NCBI RefSeq assembly: GCF_001429185.1
Contig: NZ_LMIW01000010.1
Location: forward strand, 248,001-312,000
Length of the DNA stretch: 64,000 nucleotides
Direction of reading: 5' to 3'
Origin: Terrabacter sp. Root85
GTDB taxonomy: Bacteria; Actinomycetota; Actinomycetes; Actinomycetales; Dermatophilaceae
Each line of letters opens with the position of its first letter. Positions within the stretch are counted from its first letter, which is position 1. Below are positions 9,054-18,300 of this stretch, in pieces. The notes beneath the pieces are model-generated. The model searched no databases. It was not told the origin of the DNA and saw only the letters and a program-made list of their open reading frames with translations. The position numbers were made by a program, and so were the translations under genes.

Positions 9054-9617
9054 GTGAGCGACCGGGCCCTCCACACCGCCGTCGACATCCCGCAGGTCAT
9101 CGTCGTCACCGGCGTCATGGCTGCGGGCAAGTCGACCGTCTCCCAGCTCCTCGCGGAGCGCTTCACGCGCGCGGTGCACCTGCGCGGTGACGAGTTCCGC
9201 CGCGTCGTCGTGCGCGGCCGCGTCGACATGTCGCCGCACGGCGACCCCGAGGCCGAACGACAGCTCGCGCTGCGCCACGCCATCGCGGCCCACTCCGCCA
9301 ACGAGTACGCCGCGGCCGGCTTCACCGTCGTCGTCCAGGACCTCTTCGTCGGCACGACCCTCCAGCCCTTCCTCGACCGGCTCACGGCGCGACCGCTCAG
9401 CCTCGTCATGCTCGCGCCCGACGTCGGCACCGTGATGCAGCGCGAGTCCGAGCGCGTCAAGGTCGGCTACGGCGACCTCTGGTCGATCCGCGACTTCGAC
9501 CACAAGGTGCGCACCGAGACGCCGCACATCGGCCTCTGGCTCGACAGCTCGCAGCAGACGCCGGACGAGACGGTCGAGGAGATCCTCGCCCGCCTGACCG
9601 AGGCGAGGATCGCCTAG
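9054..9617 (+). CDS. P-loop kinase/phosphotransferase-like protein
   Basis: 187 residues. GTG 9054 is chosen because the nearby ATG at 9052 reads straight into a stop and the TAGGGT box fits a leaderless start. The Walker A motif GVMAAGKST sits at about residues 19-27. The remainder resembles small P-loop kinases and chloramphenicol/shikimate-type phosphotransferases, with DLFVGTTLQPF and a C-terminal DETVEEIL segment. It probably transfers a phosphate from ATP to a small molecule. The acceptor cannot be predicted, and resistance should not be assumed. It sits directly ahead of soxR with no spacer, so the two are probably co-transcribed. Confidence 0.75.
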   Translation: MSDRALHTAVDIPQVIVVTGVMAAGKSTVSQLLAERFTRAVHLRGDEFRRVVVRGRVDMSPHGDPEAERQLALRHAIAAHSANEYAAAGFTVVVQDLFVGTTLQPFLDRLTARPLSLVMLAPDVGTVMQRESERVKVGYGDLWSIRDFDHKVRTETPHIGLWLDSSQQTPDETVEEILARLTEARIA

Positions 9618-10049
9618 GTGTCGGGCCTGACGATCGGGCAGGTCGCCGAGCGCACCGGTGCGGCCACCTCCGCGCTGCGCTACTGGGAGGACCTCGGGCT
9701 CATCGCCTCGGTGCGCACGACGGGCAACCAGCGGCGCTACGAGCGGGCCACGATCCGGCGGGTGTCGTTCATCCGGGCGGCCCAACGGGTCGGGCTGTCC
9801 CTCGAGGAGATCGGGGCAGCACTGTCCACCCTCCCGGACGCCCGCACCCCCACCGCCTCGGACTGGGCCCGCCTCTCGCGCGCCTGGCGCGGCCGGCTCG
9901 ACGAGCAGATCCGCCGCATCGAGAAGCTACGCGACCAGCTCGACTCCTGCATCGGCTGCGGCTGCCTCAGCCTGCGCACCTGCGCGCTCAACAACCCGTC
10001 CGACGTGCTGGCGGACCACGGCCCCGGGGCCGTCCTCCTCGAGCCCTGA
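9618..10049 (+). CDS. soxR: SoxR, MerR-family redox regulator with [2Fe-2S] cluster
   Basis: 143 residues, beginning with GTG immediately after the preceding TAG. An N-terminal MerR winged helix (LTIGQVAERTGAATSALRYW) is followed by the dimerisation helix. The SoxR cluster-binding motif C-x2-C-x-C-x5-C is intact (CIGCGCLSLRTC, about residues 114-125). In actinobacteria SoxR typically responds to redox-cycling compounds and activates a handful of efflux or reductase genes. I see no obvious SoxR target operator next to it, and the only neighbour in its operon is the P-loop protein upstream. Confidence 0.95.
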   Translation: MSGLTIGQVAERTGAATSALRYWEDLGLIASVRTTGNQRRYERATIRRVSFIRAAQRVGLSLEEIGAALSTLPDARTPTASDWARLSRAWRGRLDEQIRRIEKLRDQLDSCIGCGCLSLRTCALNNPSDVLADHGPGAVLLEP

Positions 10050-10231
10050 GCCCGTCGCCTGGTCGGACCGAGGGCGTATGCCATCCGCCGGGCGATGACG
10101 CCGGCGTCCCGCGGTTCGTCCGGCACGTGCCTCGAGCAGGTTTTGTCGTTCTTGTGCGCATGCTCCTCGTACGCGGGACCATCGAGAGGACACCACGATC
10201 GCCGGACGGGACCGAGCGAACAGGGGACACC

Positions 10232-12823
10232 GTGGAGACGCACATCGGCCGAGATCGTCGCACGCGCCGCGCGCTAGGCACTGCGACGCTGCTGCTCCTG
10301 CTGACGCTTGTGGGCGCGTCGGCGTCCAGCGCCCGAGCAGCCCCCCCGACGCCGAGCGACTGCGGTGCTGCCGCGGCACTCGTCAAACAGGGACTACCGC
10401 AACGAGCCCTCGAGCTCGCGGTCGGGTGCGTCAAGGAGGCGGCCCTGGCCCGCACCGAGACACAGACCGCCGTGTCACTCGCGACCAAGGCCGAGGAGGA
10501 GCTCCTCGCCGGCAAGGTCGACTCGGCGGGCGACTACGCGACCGCCGCACTCGCGCACGACCAGGAGAACGCGGAAGCGGCAGCCGTGCTCACCGATGTC
10601 GCTGCCGCAGAGCCGACGATCGCCCGGCTCCAGCATGAGTGGAACGCGTTCGTCGACGAGCAGCTGTCGCCCCTCGGTGGGCTGCTGCTCGTCGTGCTCA
10701 CCGTTCCGCTGCTGCTCCTCGTCGTGGCAAGACTGACAGCCCTCGCCGTCCGGGAGTGGCCCGATGCTGACGACCTCCCGAACGACCGTCTCCGCGGCGC
10801 CGTCCTTCGCGCCGGAATGGCGCTCATGCTGGCCGCCGCGGTGCTCGCCTCGCTCGCCGTTGCAGACGCGGCCACGCCGCCGACGTCGAGGCTCATGACC
10901 TGGACCGTGTTCGGCACCACGATGATCGGGTCGGTCGCCGCCGTGCTGGCGGCCCGACGAGCCGACCAGCGCAAGCTCGACGGCTCCAGCGCGCTTCTGC
11001 TGCTCGCGACGCTCACCGGGGGCCTGGCGCTCGTCGGGCTGGCGGTGCGTCTGCTGTGGGGAGACAACCAGCCACCCACGGTCGAGCTCGCCTCGGTGAT
11101 CGGTCTCGCCGCGCTGGCCGCAACCCTGTCGGTCTGGCTCACCTCCTGGTGGCTGGCCACCCGGATCCGCCTCAACGTCACCGGTCCCAAGGACGCGGCG
11201 GAGATCGGGACGGTCGTCGCCCTGCTCAGCGAGCTCGGCGCGGAGGCGCCGAAGGGACTGGAGGTGCCGCGGGGGGCTGACGTGACGGCTCTCGACGGTG
11301 CCTTCTCGACCTTGCCCGACAACCCCGTTCTCAAGGTGCTCAAGGACCTCGTGCGCAGCCTCTCCGGAGTGACGCCGTGGACCGCGACGATCGAGGGCGA
11401 CTCAAGCGCTCGCGTCGTCACCATGGTCCGCAACGGTCGCTCAGCGGGCTCGGCGATCATCGATCCGATGGTCCTGGGTCTCGTCGCCGAGTCCCCACCG
11501 ACCCCTGCCGCAGCGTCGTCAGAGGCGGCATCCGGGGACTCGGACGCGACGCCCGACGGCACCCCGGACGACCCCACCCTGCGGATGGCGGCCGCGTTCG
11601 TCCTCGTCACGATGGCCTCCAGCCATCGATCGATCAGGCGCGGCCTGGCGGGGACCTCGTCGTGGAAGAGCCTTGGCTACCACTACATCGGCACCACGCT
11701 GCCGCAGACCGGTCGTGACGTCTCACGCTCCGGCGAGCTGCTCGGCCGGGCCCTTTCGGACGACCCGGGCAACCTCGCCGCCGCGCTGGCCTTCCGTCAC
11801 ACCCAGCAGCGGGGCACGGACGACCTGTCGACGTTGCGCGACTACGAGAGCTTCCTCGTCCACTACCGCCGGCGGCTCGTCGGTCTCGAGGGCGAGCTCG
11901 ACGTCGATGCGCTCGCGCTCCGCGCCGAGTACACGCGCGCGCTCACGCTCGTCAACGCGGCATACGCCCAGCACAACCTCGAGGTGACGGTCCTGCCGTC
12001 GCAGGACGACTACCGAGTCACGGCCAAGACGGCGCTCGAGGAGTTCTCGGTCACGGTGGAGCCCGACCCGGTCGACACCGACGGCATCAGCGCGTTCAAG
12101 GCCCAGTACCGTGACGACATCAAGGGCTCCCTGAGGCTCATGGGACTGCCGAGGTCCACCGCGGACGCGGAGCGGCCCACGGGGATCTACGGCATCTACA
12201 ACGAGGCCTGCACGTTCGCGTCCCGCAACGACCTCATGTGGTCAGGCGCACCCGGTCTGGGGTACGACGTCGATGACCTACAGGCCGTGAGGCTGCTGCA
12301 GCACGTCGCGTTCGCCGGCAAGCTGAAGGACTGGGCGGAGCATGACCCCCAGCTCACCGCCTTCAAGCTGCGCCCGGCGTACCGGACCGCCTTCCTCAGC
12401 CCCCCGCGAACGAACTGGTTCGAGCTGACCACGGTCGAGCCCTTGGCCGACCGCCTCAAGGCCATGGGCTACGGCACGCCCCGGGTCGTCGCCCGCGCCA
12501 CGGTCGGCAAGCTCTGCGTCGACACCTACGCCCCGCTGGCTGCATGCGCGGCAGTACGCGAGCTCGCCTGTCTCCACGAGGGACTCACGCAACGGTCGGT
12601 GGCGCTGAGCACGTGGTCGATCGAGATCCTCGACGACCTCGACCGTCGAGGGATGGCCCGTCTCGCCCTCCTCGCGTCCCTGACGAAGACCGAACGTGCT
12701 GCTCTTGCCACCGATGTGGCAAAGAAGGTCGTCCGCGCATGCAGGCCAGCCGCTGACACCGATGCCACCGCTGAGACCGGGCTGGCCAAGCACGTGCGGG
12801 CCTGGTTGCGCCGTCCGTACTGA
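10232..12823 (+). CDS. Large exported/multi-TM protein of unknown function
   Basis: I chose GTG 10232 because an AGGGGA Shine-Dalgarno lies 4-5 nt before it; a GTG at 10127 would add 35 residues without a ribosome site. 863 residues. The N-terminus looks like a signal peptide (basic residues, GTATLLLLLTLVGASAS, then ARA). A helical, TPR-like region rich in Ala and Glu follows (about 35-130), then five hydrophobic helices between about residues 145 and 320. The last ~540 residues are soluble, charged and mostly helical, with no motif I recognise. The large C-terminal part is probably cytoplasmic. It lies between soxR and the cell-wall-hydrolase island but lacks the paired-heptamer operator seen there. 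Confidence 0.75.
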   Translation: METHIGRDRRTRRALGTATLLLLLTLVGASASSARAAPPTPSDCGAAAALVKQGLPQRALELAVGCVKEAALARTETQTAVSLATKAEEELLAGKVDSAGDYATAALAHDQENAEAAAVLTDVAAAEPTIARLQHEWNAFVDEQLSPLGGLLLVVLTVPLLLLVVARLTALAVREWPDADDLPNDRLRGAVLRAGMALMLAAAVLASLAVADAATPPTSRLMTWTVFGTTMIGSVAAVLAARRADQRKLDGSSALLLLATLTGGLALVGLAVRLLWGDNQPPTVELASVIGLAALAATLSVWLTSWWLATRIRLNVTGPKDAAEIGTVVALLSELGAEAPKGLEVPRGADVTALDGAFSTLPDNPVLKVLKDLVRSLSGVTPWTATIEGDSSARVVTMVRNGRSAGSAIIDPMVLGLVAESPPTPAAASSEAASGDSDATPDGTPDDPTLRMAAAFVLVTMASSHRSIRRGLAGTSSWKSLGYHYIGTTLPQTGRDVSRSGELLGRALSDDPGNLAAALAFRHTQQRGTDDLSTLRDYESFLVHYRRRLVGLEGELDVDALALRAEYTRALTLVNAAYAQHNLEVTVLPSQDDYRVTAKTALEEFSVTVEPDPVDTDGISAFKAQYRDDIKGSLRLMGLPRSTADAERPTGIYGIYNEACTFASRNDLMWSGAPGLGYDVDDLQAVRLLQHVAFAGKLKDWAEHDPQLTAFKLRPAYRTAFLSPPRTNWFELTTVEPLADRLKAMGYGTPRVVARATVGKLCVDTYAPLAACAAVRELACLHEGLTQRSVALSTWSIEILDDLDRRGMARLALLASLTKTERAALATDVAKKVVRACRPAADTDATAETGLAKHVRAWLRRPY

Positions 12824-12880
12824 CACGGCCGGTGCGGCCACCGGAGACACCTGAACGCCATGGGCCGACGTCCCGAGCGG

Positions 12881-12912
12881 GTTAGCCCGTTGTTACTGGG
12901 AGTTGGGATCGT
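12881..12912 (+). promoter_or_regulatory. Site A: 11-bp-spaced heptamer pair and -10 ahead of the amidase gene
   Basis: GTTAGCC (12881-12887) and GTTACTG (12892-12898) are direct repeats exactly 11 bp apart. A -10-like GATCGT (12907-12912) begins 8 bp after the second repeat. This is the geometry described for SARP operators. Three similar sites occur in this island. Confidence 0.65.
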
Positions 12913-12958
12913 CGGGTCGTGACCGGACCGCCCGGTCCGCACCCGAACGGAGACCTCC

Positions 12959-13636
12959 ATGCGCACGCTGCCGCTCGGTGGGTCCGGGGCCGCGAGCGAC
13001 GACGCTGCCGGCACCGGGCCCACCCCCTCGCCAACGGAGCCGGAAGCCGACCCGGCCCAGCACGAGACCGGAGCTCTGACGTGGTTGGCGAAGGCTCTGC
13101 GCGACGCAGGCCTCGTCGTGCACGAGTCGTCAGGCTGGACGACGCGCACGCGTCCGGGCGACTTCGCTCCCCGCGGAGTGCTGCTGCACCACACCGCGGC
13201 CTTCGCCACGACGTCCGACCCGCACCCGTCGCTCGACGGCCTCGTCGACGGACGCTCCGGCCACGTCGGGCCGCTGTGCCACGTCCTCGTCGACCGGAAC
13301 GGCGAGGCCTGGGTCGTCGCCGCCGGACGCGCGAGCCACGCCGGCCGGGCCGACGCGAGCGGCCCGCTGCCCGAGGGAGACGGCGACGCGGTCTACGTCG
13401 GCATCGAGGTCGAGTACGCAGCGACGGACCACGAGCCCACGCAGTACGCGACGAATCTGCAGAAGTCGAACGCGATCGTCGCCGCAGCGGCGATCGTCGC
13501 TCGCCTGGGTCGGGACCAGCACCACGTGCGTGCCCACCGCGAGACAAGCCCGACCGGCGCCATCGACCCCTACAACTGGGACATGGTCTCGATCCGGGAC
13601 TCGGTGCGCCAGGCCCTCGAGCGCACCGGACGCTAG
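12959..13636 (+). CDS. N-acetylmuramoyl-L-alanine amidase (amidase_2/PGRP fold)
   Basis: 225 residues from ATG 12959, with GGAG 6 nt upstream. After a low-complexity N-terminus (Pro/Glu/Thr, about 1-38) the amidase_2 domain shows its zinc ligands: HH at 77-78 in LLHHTAA, and the C-terminal pair H193 and D203 in RAHRETSPTGAIDP. It should cut the bond between MurNAc and L-Ala in peptidoglycan. I see no signal peptide or TM segment at this start, which is odd for a wall hydrolase. It may act on imported fragments, leave by a non-classical route, or be of phage-lysin ancestry. Site A, immediately upstream, places it under the likely control of the SARP regulator nearby. A strong terminator follows. 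Confidence 0.85.
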   Translation: MRTLPLGGSGAASDDAAGTGPTPSPTEPEADPAQHETGALTWLAKALRDAGLVVHESSGWTTRTRPGDFAPRGVLLHHTAAFATTSDPHPSLDGLVDGRSGHVGPLCHVLVDRNGEAWVVAAGRASHAGRADASGPLPEGDGDAVYVGIEVEYAATDHEPTQYATNLQKSNAIVAAAAIVARLGRDQHHVRAHRETSPTGAIDPYNWDMVSIRDSVRQALERTGR

Positions 13637-13656
13637 TCCTAGCGGGTCGCACGCAC

Positions 13657-13703
13657 GACAGGACGCAGCGCCCGCCCCTCCTCGGGGCGGGCGCTGTCCT
13701 GTC
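13657..13703. terminator. Bidirectional terminator between amidase and NlpC/P60-like genes
   Basis: Stem AGCGCCCGCCCC (13667-13678) pairs with GGGGCGGGCGCT (13684-13695) around a 5-nt loop. Outer arms GACAGGAC and GTCCTGTC (13657-13664 and 13696-13703) extend it. It sits between two convergent genes. Confidence 0.85.
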
Positions 13704-13718
13704 AGCCGGCGACCGGCG

Positions 13719-14249
13719 TCAGTCGCGGATGTTGTTCGCGCGGCGGGCGAGGTAGCCGGCGTAGGTGCTGAGGTTGGCGATGCGGTGGTTCATGTCGCTC
13801 GTGGAGTTGGACTCCTCGTAGAGCCAGAACTGGGTGTGGTCGGCGTTGGCCCACTTCTGGAAGAGGACCGTGTGGTTGCCCGGGTCGACGAGGAAGTCGC
13901 CGGCCTTGAGGTTGGCCCGCGAGATGCCGAAGCTGTAGGTCGACGTCGCCAGGGCCGAGGTGTTCGGGGCGCTGAGCCCGGTGGGGCCGAGCTTGAGGGC
14001 CATCGAGACGAAGCCCGAGCAGTCACGCCGCCAGCTGTAGACGCCGTCGGGCCCCGTGGCCGTTCCGGTCTGGCTGTACTGGACGTTGCGGTCCATCCAG
14101 TTCTGGGCCCGGGCGATGACGTCGGCCCGGCTGATGGGGTCGTTGGGGGCCGCGCTGGCCGGCGCGGCGGGTGCCGCGGTGACGGCAGCGGCGATCATCG
14201 TGGTGGCCAGGGCCGATCGGAGCATGGTGCGGCGGGACATCGTCGGCAT
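13719..14249 (-). CDS. Secreted NlpC/P60- or amidase_6-like cell-wall hydrolase
   Basis: 176 residues from ATG 14249, with AAGGAG 8 nt upstream. The N-terminus is an export signal with a twin-arginine look (MSRRTMLRSALA, then an Ala-rich core and ASA cleavage site). The mature domain has a Cys-containing motif RDCSGFVS near residue 76 and GNHTVLF near residue 125, the Cys/His arrangement of papain-fold peptidoglycan hydrolases (NlpC/P60 and CHAP relatives). It is shorter than a typical NlpC/P60 protein and has no wall-binding repeats. A ~70-nt leader separates its start from site B, so it probably belongs to the SARP regulon with the amidase and the M23 peptidase. Confidence 0.8.
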   Translation of the reverse strand: MPTMSRRTMLRSALATTMIAAAVTAAPAAPASAAPNDPISRADVIARAQNWMDRNVQYSQTGTATGPDGVYSWRRDCSGFVSMALKLGPTGLSAPNTSALATSTYSFGISRANLKAGDFLVDPGNHTVLFQKWANADHTQFWLYEESNSTSDMNHRIANLSTYAGYLARRANNIRD

Positions 14250-14321
14250 TTCTTCGTCTCCTTATCCGGTGCCGTCGCGAGCCCTTCTCACGATGCGGCT
14301 TCAGGTTTTCTGGTGATGCAC

Positions 14322-14353
14322 AAAATGCCATTCCCGACTAACAATCCGGTAAT
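14322..14353 (-). promoter_or_regulatory. Site B: heptamer pair and -10 ahead of the NlpC/P60-like gene
   Basis: Read on the minus strand, ATTACCG (14353-14347) and GTTAGTC (14342-14336) are 11 bp apart. CATTTT (14327-14322) follows 8 bp after the second repeat as a -10. Layout is the same as sites A and C. Confidence 0.65.
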
Positions 14354-14412
14354 AGCCGAAATCCCGTCGAGAACGGTCGCGAACGAACTAGAGAAAGACC
14401 TCCACGAAACGT

Positions 14413-14464
14413 CGTATGCCGCCGGGCGGGGCTCGCCGTGCACGAGCCCACCCAGCGGCATACG
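14413..14464. terminator. Large hairpin downstream of the M23 peptidase gene
   Basis: Outer arms CGTATGCCGC (14413-14422) and GCGGCATACG (14455-14464) are exact inverted copies. An inner stem GGGCTCG/CGAGCCC (14429-14435 and 14443-14449) lies inside. The outer arms are a pair of the window-wide GTATGCC motif in inverted orientation. Confidence 0.6.
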
Positions 14465-14512
14465 CCGTCAGACGCGTCTCCCGCGAGACCCCTGAGCCAG
14501 CGGGAGCACCGT

Positions 14513-15058
14513 TCAGCAGTTGGTGCGGGTGAAGTAGTCGGTCGTGTAGTAGGCCACCCACGTGCTCGTGCCGAACTTGATGCTGACCGGGCTGCCGTCG
14601 GCGCGCTGCTCGTAGTGCAGGTGGGACGTGGCCTGGCCACCGGACTTGCCGACGGTGCCGATCGTCGTCGTGTCGGCGACGTTCTGTCCGACGCTGACGT
14701 TGATCGAGTTGAGGTGGGCGTAGAGCGTGCTCCAGCCGTTGCCGTGGTCGATGATGATGCGGTTGCCGTAGCCGCTGCCCACGTTTCCGGCCGCGGAGAC
14801 CCGGCCGCCGGCGCTCGCCTTGACGGCCTTGCCGAGGTCGAAGTCGCCGGACCCCTGGTTGAAGTCGATGGCGCGGTCGGGGTTGTGGCCCTGCCACGTC
14901 TGGCCGCGCCACTCCTGCTGGCACGTGAAGGGCACCTTGAGCAGCGGGCGCGTGCCTGCAGCGTCGGCGTTGACGGCGTTGACTGCCGTGCCGGCTCCGA
15001 CGGCGGCGAGCGTGGCGACGGCGACGGCGGTGCGCTTCATTCGCGTGGACATGTTCAT
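14513..15058 (-). CDS. Secreted M23-family metallopeptidase (LytM-like)
   Basis: 181 residues. ATG 15058 is preceded at 8 nt by GAAGGAG; the open frame extends further upstream but that part is leader. A signal peptide (TRMKRTAVAVATLAAVGAG, cleavage near residue 30) leads into an M23/LytM-type domain with RAIDFNQG near the start, GNRIIIDHGNGWSTLYAHL in the middle and SHLHYE near the end. These carry the His/Asp zinc-ligand pattern (Asp in AIDF, HLH) of the family. It probably cleaves peptide cross-bridges in peptidoglycan. Its promoter (site C) lies ~150 nt upstream, giving an unusually long leader. Confidence 0.85.
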   Translation of the reverse strand: MNMSTRMKRTAVAVATLAAVGAGTAVNAVNADAAGTRPLLKVPFTCQQEWRGQTWQGHNPDRAIDFNQGSGDFDLGKAVKASAGGRVSAAGNVGSGYGNRIIIDHGNGWSTLYAHLNSINVSVGQNVADTTTIGTVGKSGGQATSHLHYEQRADGSPVSIKFGTSTWVAYYTTDYFTRTNC

Positions 15059-15208
15059 GACATTGACTCCTTCATTTCCTGGCGGTCCCCGGGGGCTGGT
15101 TCCGCGACGACTCGACCGGGCGGACGAGAAAGGTGCGGGGGCGTGGGGCGACGGGTTTCGCCCCACCGCCAGACGCGCTCGGGGATGACCGCGCCGTGGC
15201 TTGGGATG
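15059..15208 (-). other. Long 5' leader of the M23 peptidase mRNA
   Basis: From the inferred start near 15203 to ATG 15058 the transcript would carry ~145 untranslated nt. It contains a hairpin, GTGGGGCG (15143-15150) pairing with CGCCCCAC (15159-15166). I looked for a c-di-AMP (ydaO) riboswitch, common before wall-hydrolase genes in actinobacteria, and could not match its conserved core. Confidence 0.4.
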
Positions 15209-15240
15209 AATGTCCACGGGGGCGCTAACAATTCGTTAAC
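15209..15240 (-). promoter_or_regulatory. Site C: heptamer pair and -10 ahead of the M23 gene
   Basis: On the minus strand GTTAACG (15240-15234) and GTTAGCG (15229-15223) are 11 bp apart. GACATT (15214-15209) lies 8 bp beyond. The SARP gene starts divergently at 15344, so the same site could also influence the regulator itself. Confidence 0.65.
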
Positions 15241-15343
15241 CCCCTTTTCCGGCACGGTGTCGTGAGGTGAATTCTCGGGGCCTTTCCCTAAGACGACGCC
15301 CTCGTGGTGGGCGGCCACGGCCGAGGTCGGGTTCAATGGCCCT

Positions 15344-18300
15344 GTGCAGTTCCGGGTGCTCGGGCCGGTGGAGGCCCTCGACGACGACGGCGCCCCCATT
15401 CGGCTGGGCAGCGGCCGCGAGCGGCTCGTCCTCGCCCTCCTGCTCGTCGGCGCCGACCGGCTCGTGCCCACGGAGCAGCTCATCGACTCCCTGTGGAACG
15501 AGCCACCGCCGACGGCCCGCCAGCAGCTGCAGAACCTCATCGCGGGCTTGCGGCGCAGGCTGGCAGCCCACGACCCGGCCCTCGTGACGACCCGGCCCTT
15601 CGGCTACGAGCTGCGGATGACGCGGCACGGGCTCGACCTCGCCGACTTCCGCAGCCTCTTCATGCAGGCCCGGGCCCAGCGCGCCGCCGGCGACGAGGAC
15701 TCGGCCCACACCATCGCCCGCGCCGTCGAGCTCTGGCGGGGCGCGCCGCTCAGCGACGCCGTCCCGGCGAGCTCGGACACCGGCACCGAGGCACTGATCC
15801 AGGGGCTGTCCGAGGAGCGGATCGCCGCCGTCGAGCTGCTCCTCGAGTCCCTCGCCGCCGGTGGACGCCACGAGGAGGTCCTCAGCGCAGCCTCGCAGCA
15901 CCTGCAGGCCGACCCGTGGAACGAGCGGCTGCACGAGCATCGCATCCGGGCGCTCGCGGCCACCGGGCGCCGGCAGGAGGCCAGCGACACCTACCGCCAG
16001 GTCCGTCGCCAGTTCCTCGACGAGCTCGGGGTCGAGCCGGGCCGTGCCCTGCGCGAGCTCAACACCCAGATCCTCGGCGGCGCTCCACTGGCGCCCACCC
16101 GGCCGCGGCCACGGACCGTGCCGCGCGAGCTGCCGGCGATGACCTGGACCCTCGTCGGACGCGAGCCCATCCTCGGCTCGGTCCTGGCGCAGCTCACCCG
16201 GCGTCGCGGGGACGCCCCGGCGTCAGCCCCGCCCGCGATCGTCGTCCTCGCCGGCGTCGGCGGGGTGGGCAAGACGGCCCTCGCCGTGGCCGCCGCCCAC
16301 CAGCTCGCCGACGCGTTCCCCGACGGGACCCTGCACGCCTCGCTCGGGGCCGGCCCATCGGGCGTCGCCGACGGCCACGAGGTCCTCGGCCGTTTCCTCC
16401 GGGCCCTCGGCGTGGAGCACGCGTCGATCCCGGCCGACCCGGACGAGCGGGTCGCGCTCTACCGCAGCACGGTCGACCGCAAGCGCGTGCTCGTCGTGCT
16501 CGACGACGCCTCGAGCGAGGCCCAGGTGCGCCGGCTCCTCCCGACGTCCGCCGGGTCGGCAGCCCTCGTCACCTCGCGCACCAAGCTGGCCGGACTGCCC
16601 GGTGTGCACCGGCACACGATCCCCCCGCTGCTGCCCGAGGACGCGACGTCGATGCTCGCCGAGCTGTCGGGGGCGCAGGACGTCGACGGTGCCGGGGTCC
16701 TCTTCCAGATCGGCACGTTGTGCGGGCACCTGCCGCTCGCCCTCTGCGTCGCGGCCGCGAAGCTCGCGACCAACGAGCACCTCCGGCTGGAGGACCTCCG
16801 GGACCGGCTCAGCGACGAGCACGCCCGGCTCGACGAGCTGTCGGTCGGCGACATCGACGTCCGGGCGAGCATCACGACGTCGGTGACGGACCTGTCACCC
16901 GCCGCCGGTGTCCTCTTCCGTCGCCTCGCACTGGCCCCCTCCGGCGACTGGCCCGGGTGGGTGGCCGCCCTGCTCCTCGAACGCGGCTCGGCCCCGTCCG
17001 GCTCGAGGGTCAGCGGAAGCGTCGGCGGCAGGCCTAGCGCCCCGGACGGTGTCCACGGTGGTGGCCGGGGTGGTCGCGGGGCACGCGCCGGTGGGGCTGC
17101 CCGAGCGCTCGACGAGCTCATCGACTGCCACCTCGTCGAGCCGACCGGGCGGGACACGGCGGGGCAGCCGCGCTTCCGCGTGCACAGCCTCGTCGCAGAG
17201 CTCGCCGCAGAGGCCCTGGCCGACACCGAGCCGGTCTCGGACTCGGACGCGCTCGCCATCGAGCTGGCCCGGCAGTGGCTCGCCCTCACCGACGTCGCCG
17301 ACGCCCGGCTGGACCCCGGCGGAGTCCGGGATTCCGACGACCCGGCGGGTCCGACGACCGACGCCGCGGTGCGCGCCGCGTCGGAGTCGCCCGCCGACTG
17401 GTTCGAGTCCGAGCGGCTCAACCTCGTAGGCGCCGTCCACGCGGCCGTCGCCCGCGACGACCGCGAGCTCGCGGCACGCATCGCGCTGGCCATCCGCACG
17501 TTCCTCACGATCCGGGCCTACGACGACGAGCGCGAGCGGGTGCTGCGCATCGCGCTCGACGACTATCCGGAGGAAGCCGACCAGCGTCTCTCGGCGCAGC
17601 TGCTCGCCGCCCTCTTCGGCGTCCTCGCCCAGGAGCACCGCCACGACGAGCTGCCCGACGTCGCGAGACGCTTCCTCGACGCGGCTCGGCGCGTCGGCGA
17701 CGGACCCCTCGAGCAGCGCGCGCTGTCGCAGCTTGGGTGGGCGGCCATGGTGCGACGGGACTTCGCGGCCTCGCTGGGCTGGTACGAGCAGGCAGCCGAG
17801 CTGGCCGTCGCTCGCGATGACCGCGCGGCGCGCACCACCGCCGATGCCCACCGCGGCGTGCTCCTGCGCAACATGGGGCTACCCGCCGAGGGTGACCCGC
17901 TCCTGGCCGCGATGGTGGCCGAGTCGCGCGAGCTGGGCTCCCGCCGCTCGACCTGCATCTGGCTCGTCACCCGCGCCGAGGGACTCGTCGACCTCGACCT
18001 CTTCGACGAGGCCCAGGCCCTGCTCGACGAGGCCCTCGCGCTGGCCCGCGAGGTGCGCGACGACCTGGGCGAGGCACACTGCCACCTGGCTCTCGCGCGG
18101 GTGCACCTCGGTCGTGGAGCGCTCGTCGACGCCACCACGGAGTACGAGTCGGCGCGGCCGCGGCTCGACGCCCACGCCCGGTCGGGTGAGGACCTCGACG
18201 TCCTGCGCCTGCGGGTCGACCTCGACACCGCGGCGGGACGGTGGCACGACGCCCGCCCTCGGGTGGAGCGACTGGTGGCCGCGCGGCGGGCGGCGGGCGA

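Noticed and set aside
15059-15208. c-di-AMP riboswitch in the M23 leader
   Set aside because: Plausible by gene function, but I could not align its conserved core to this sequence.
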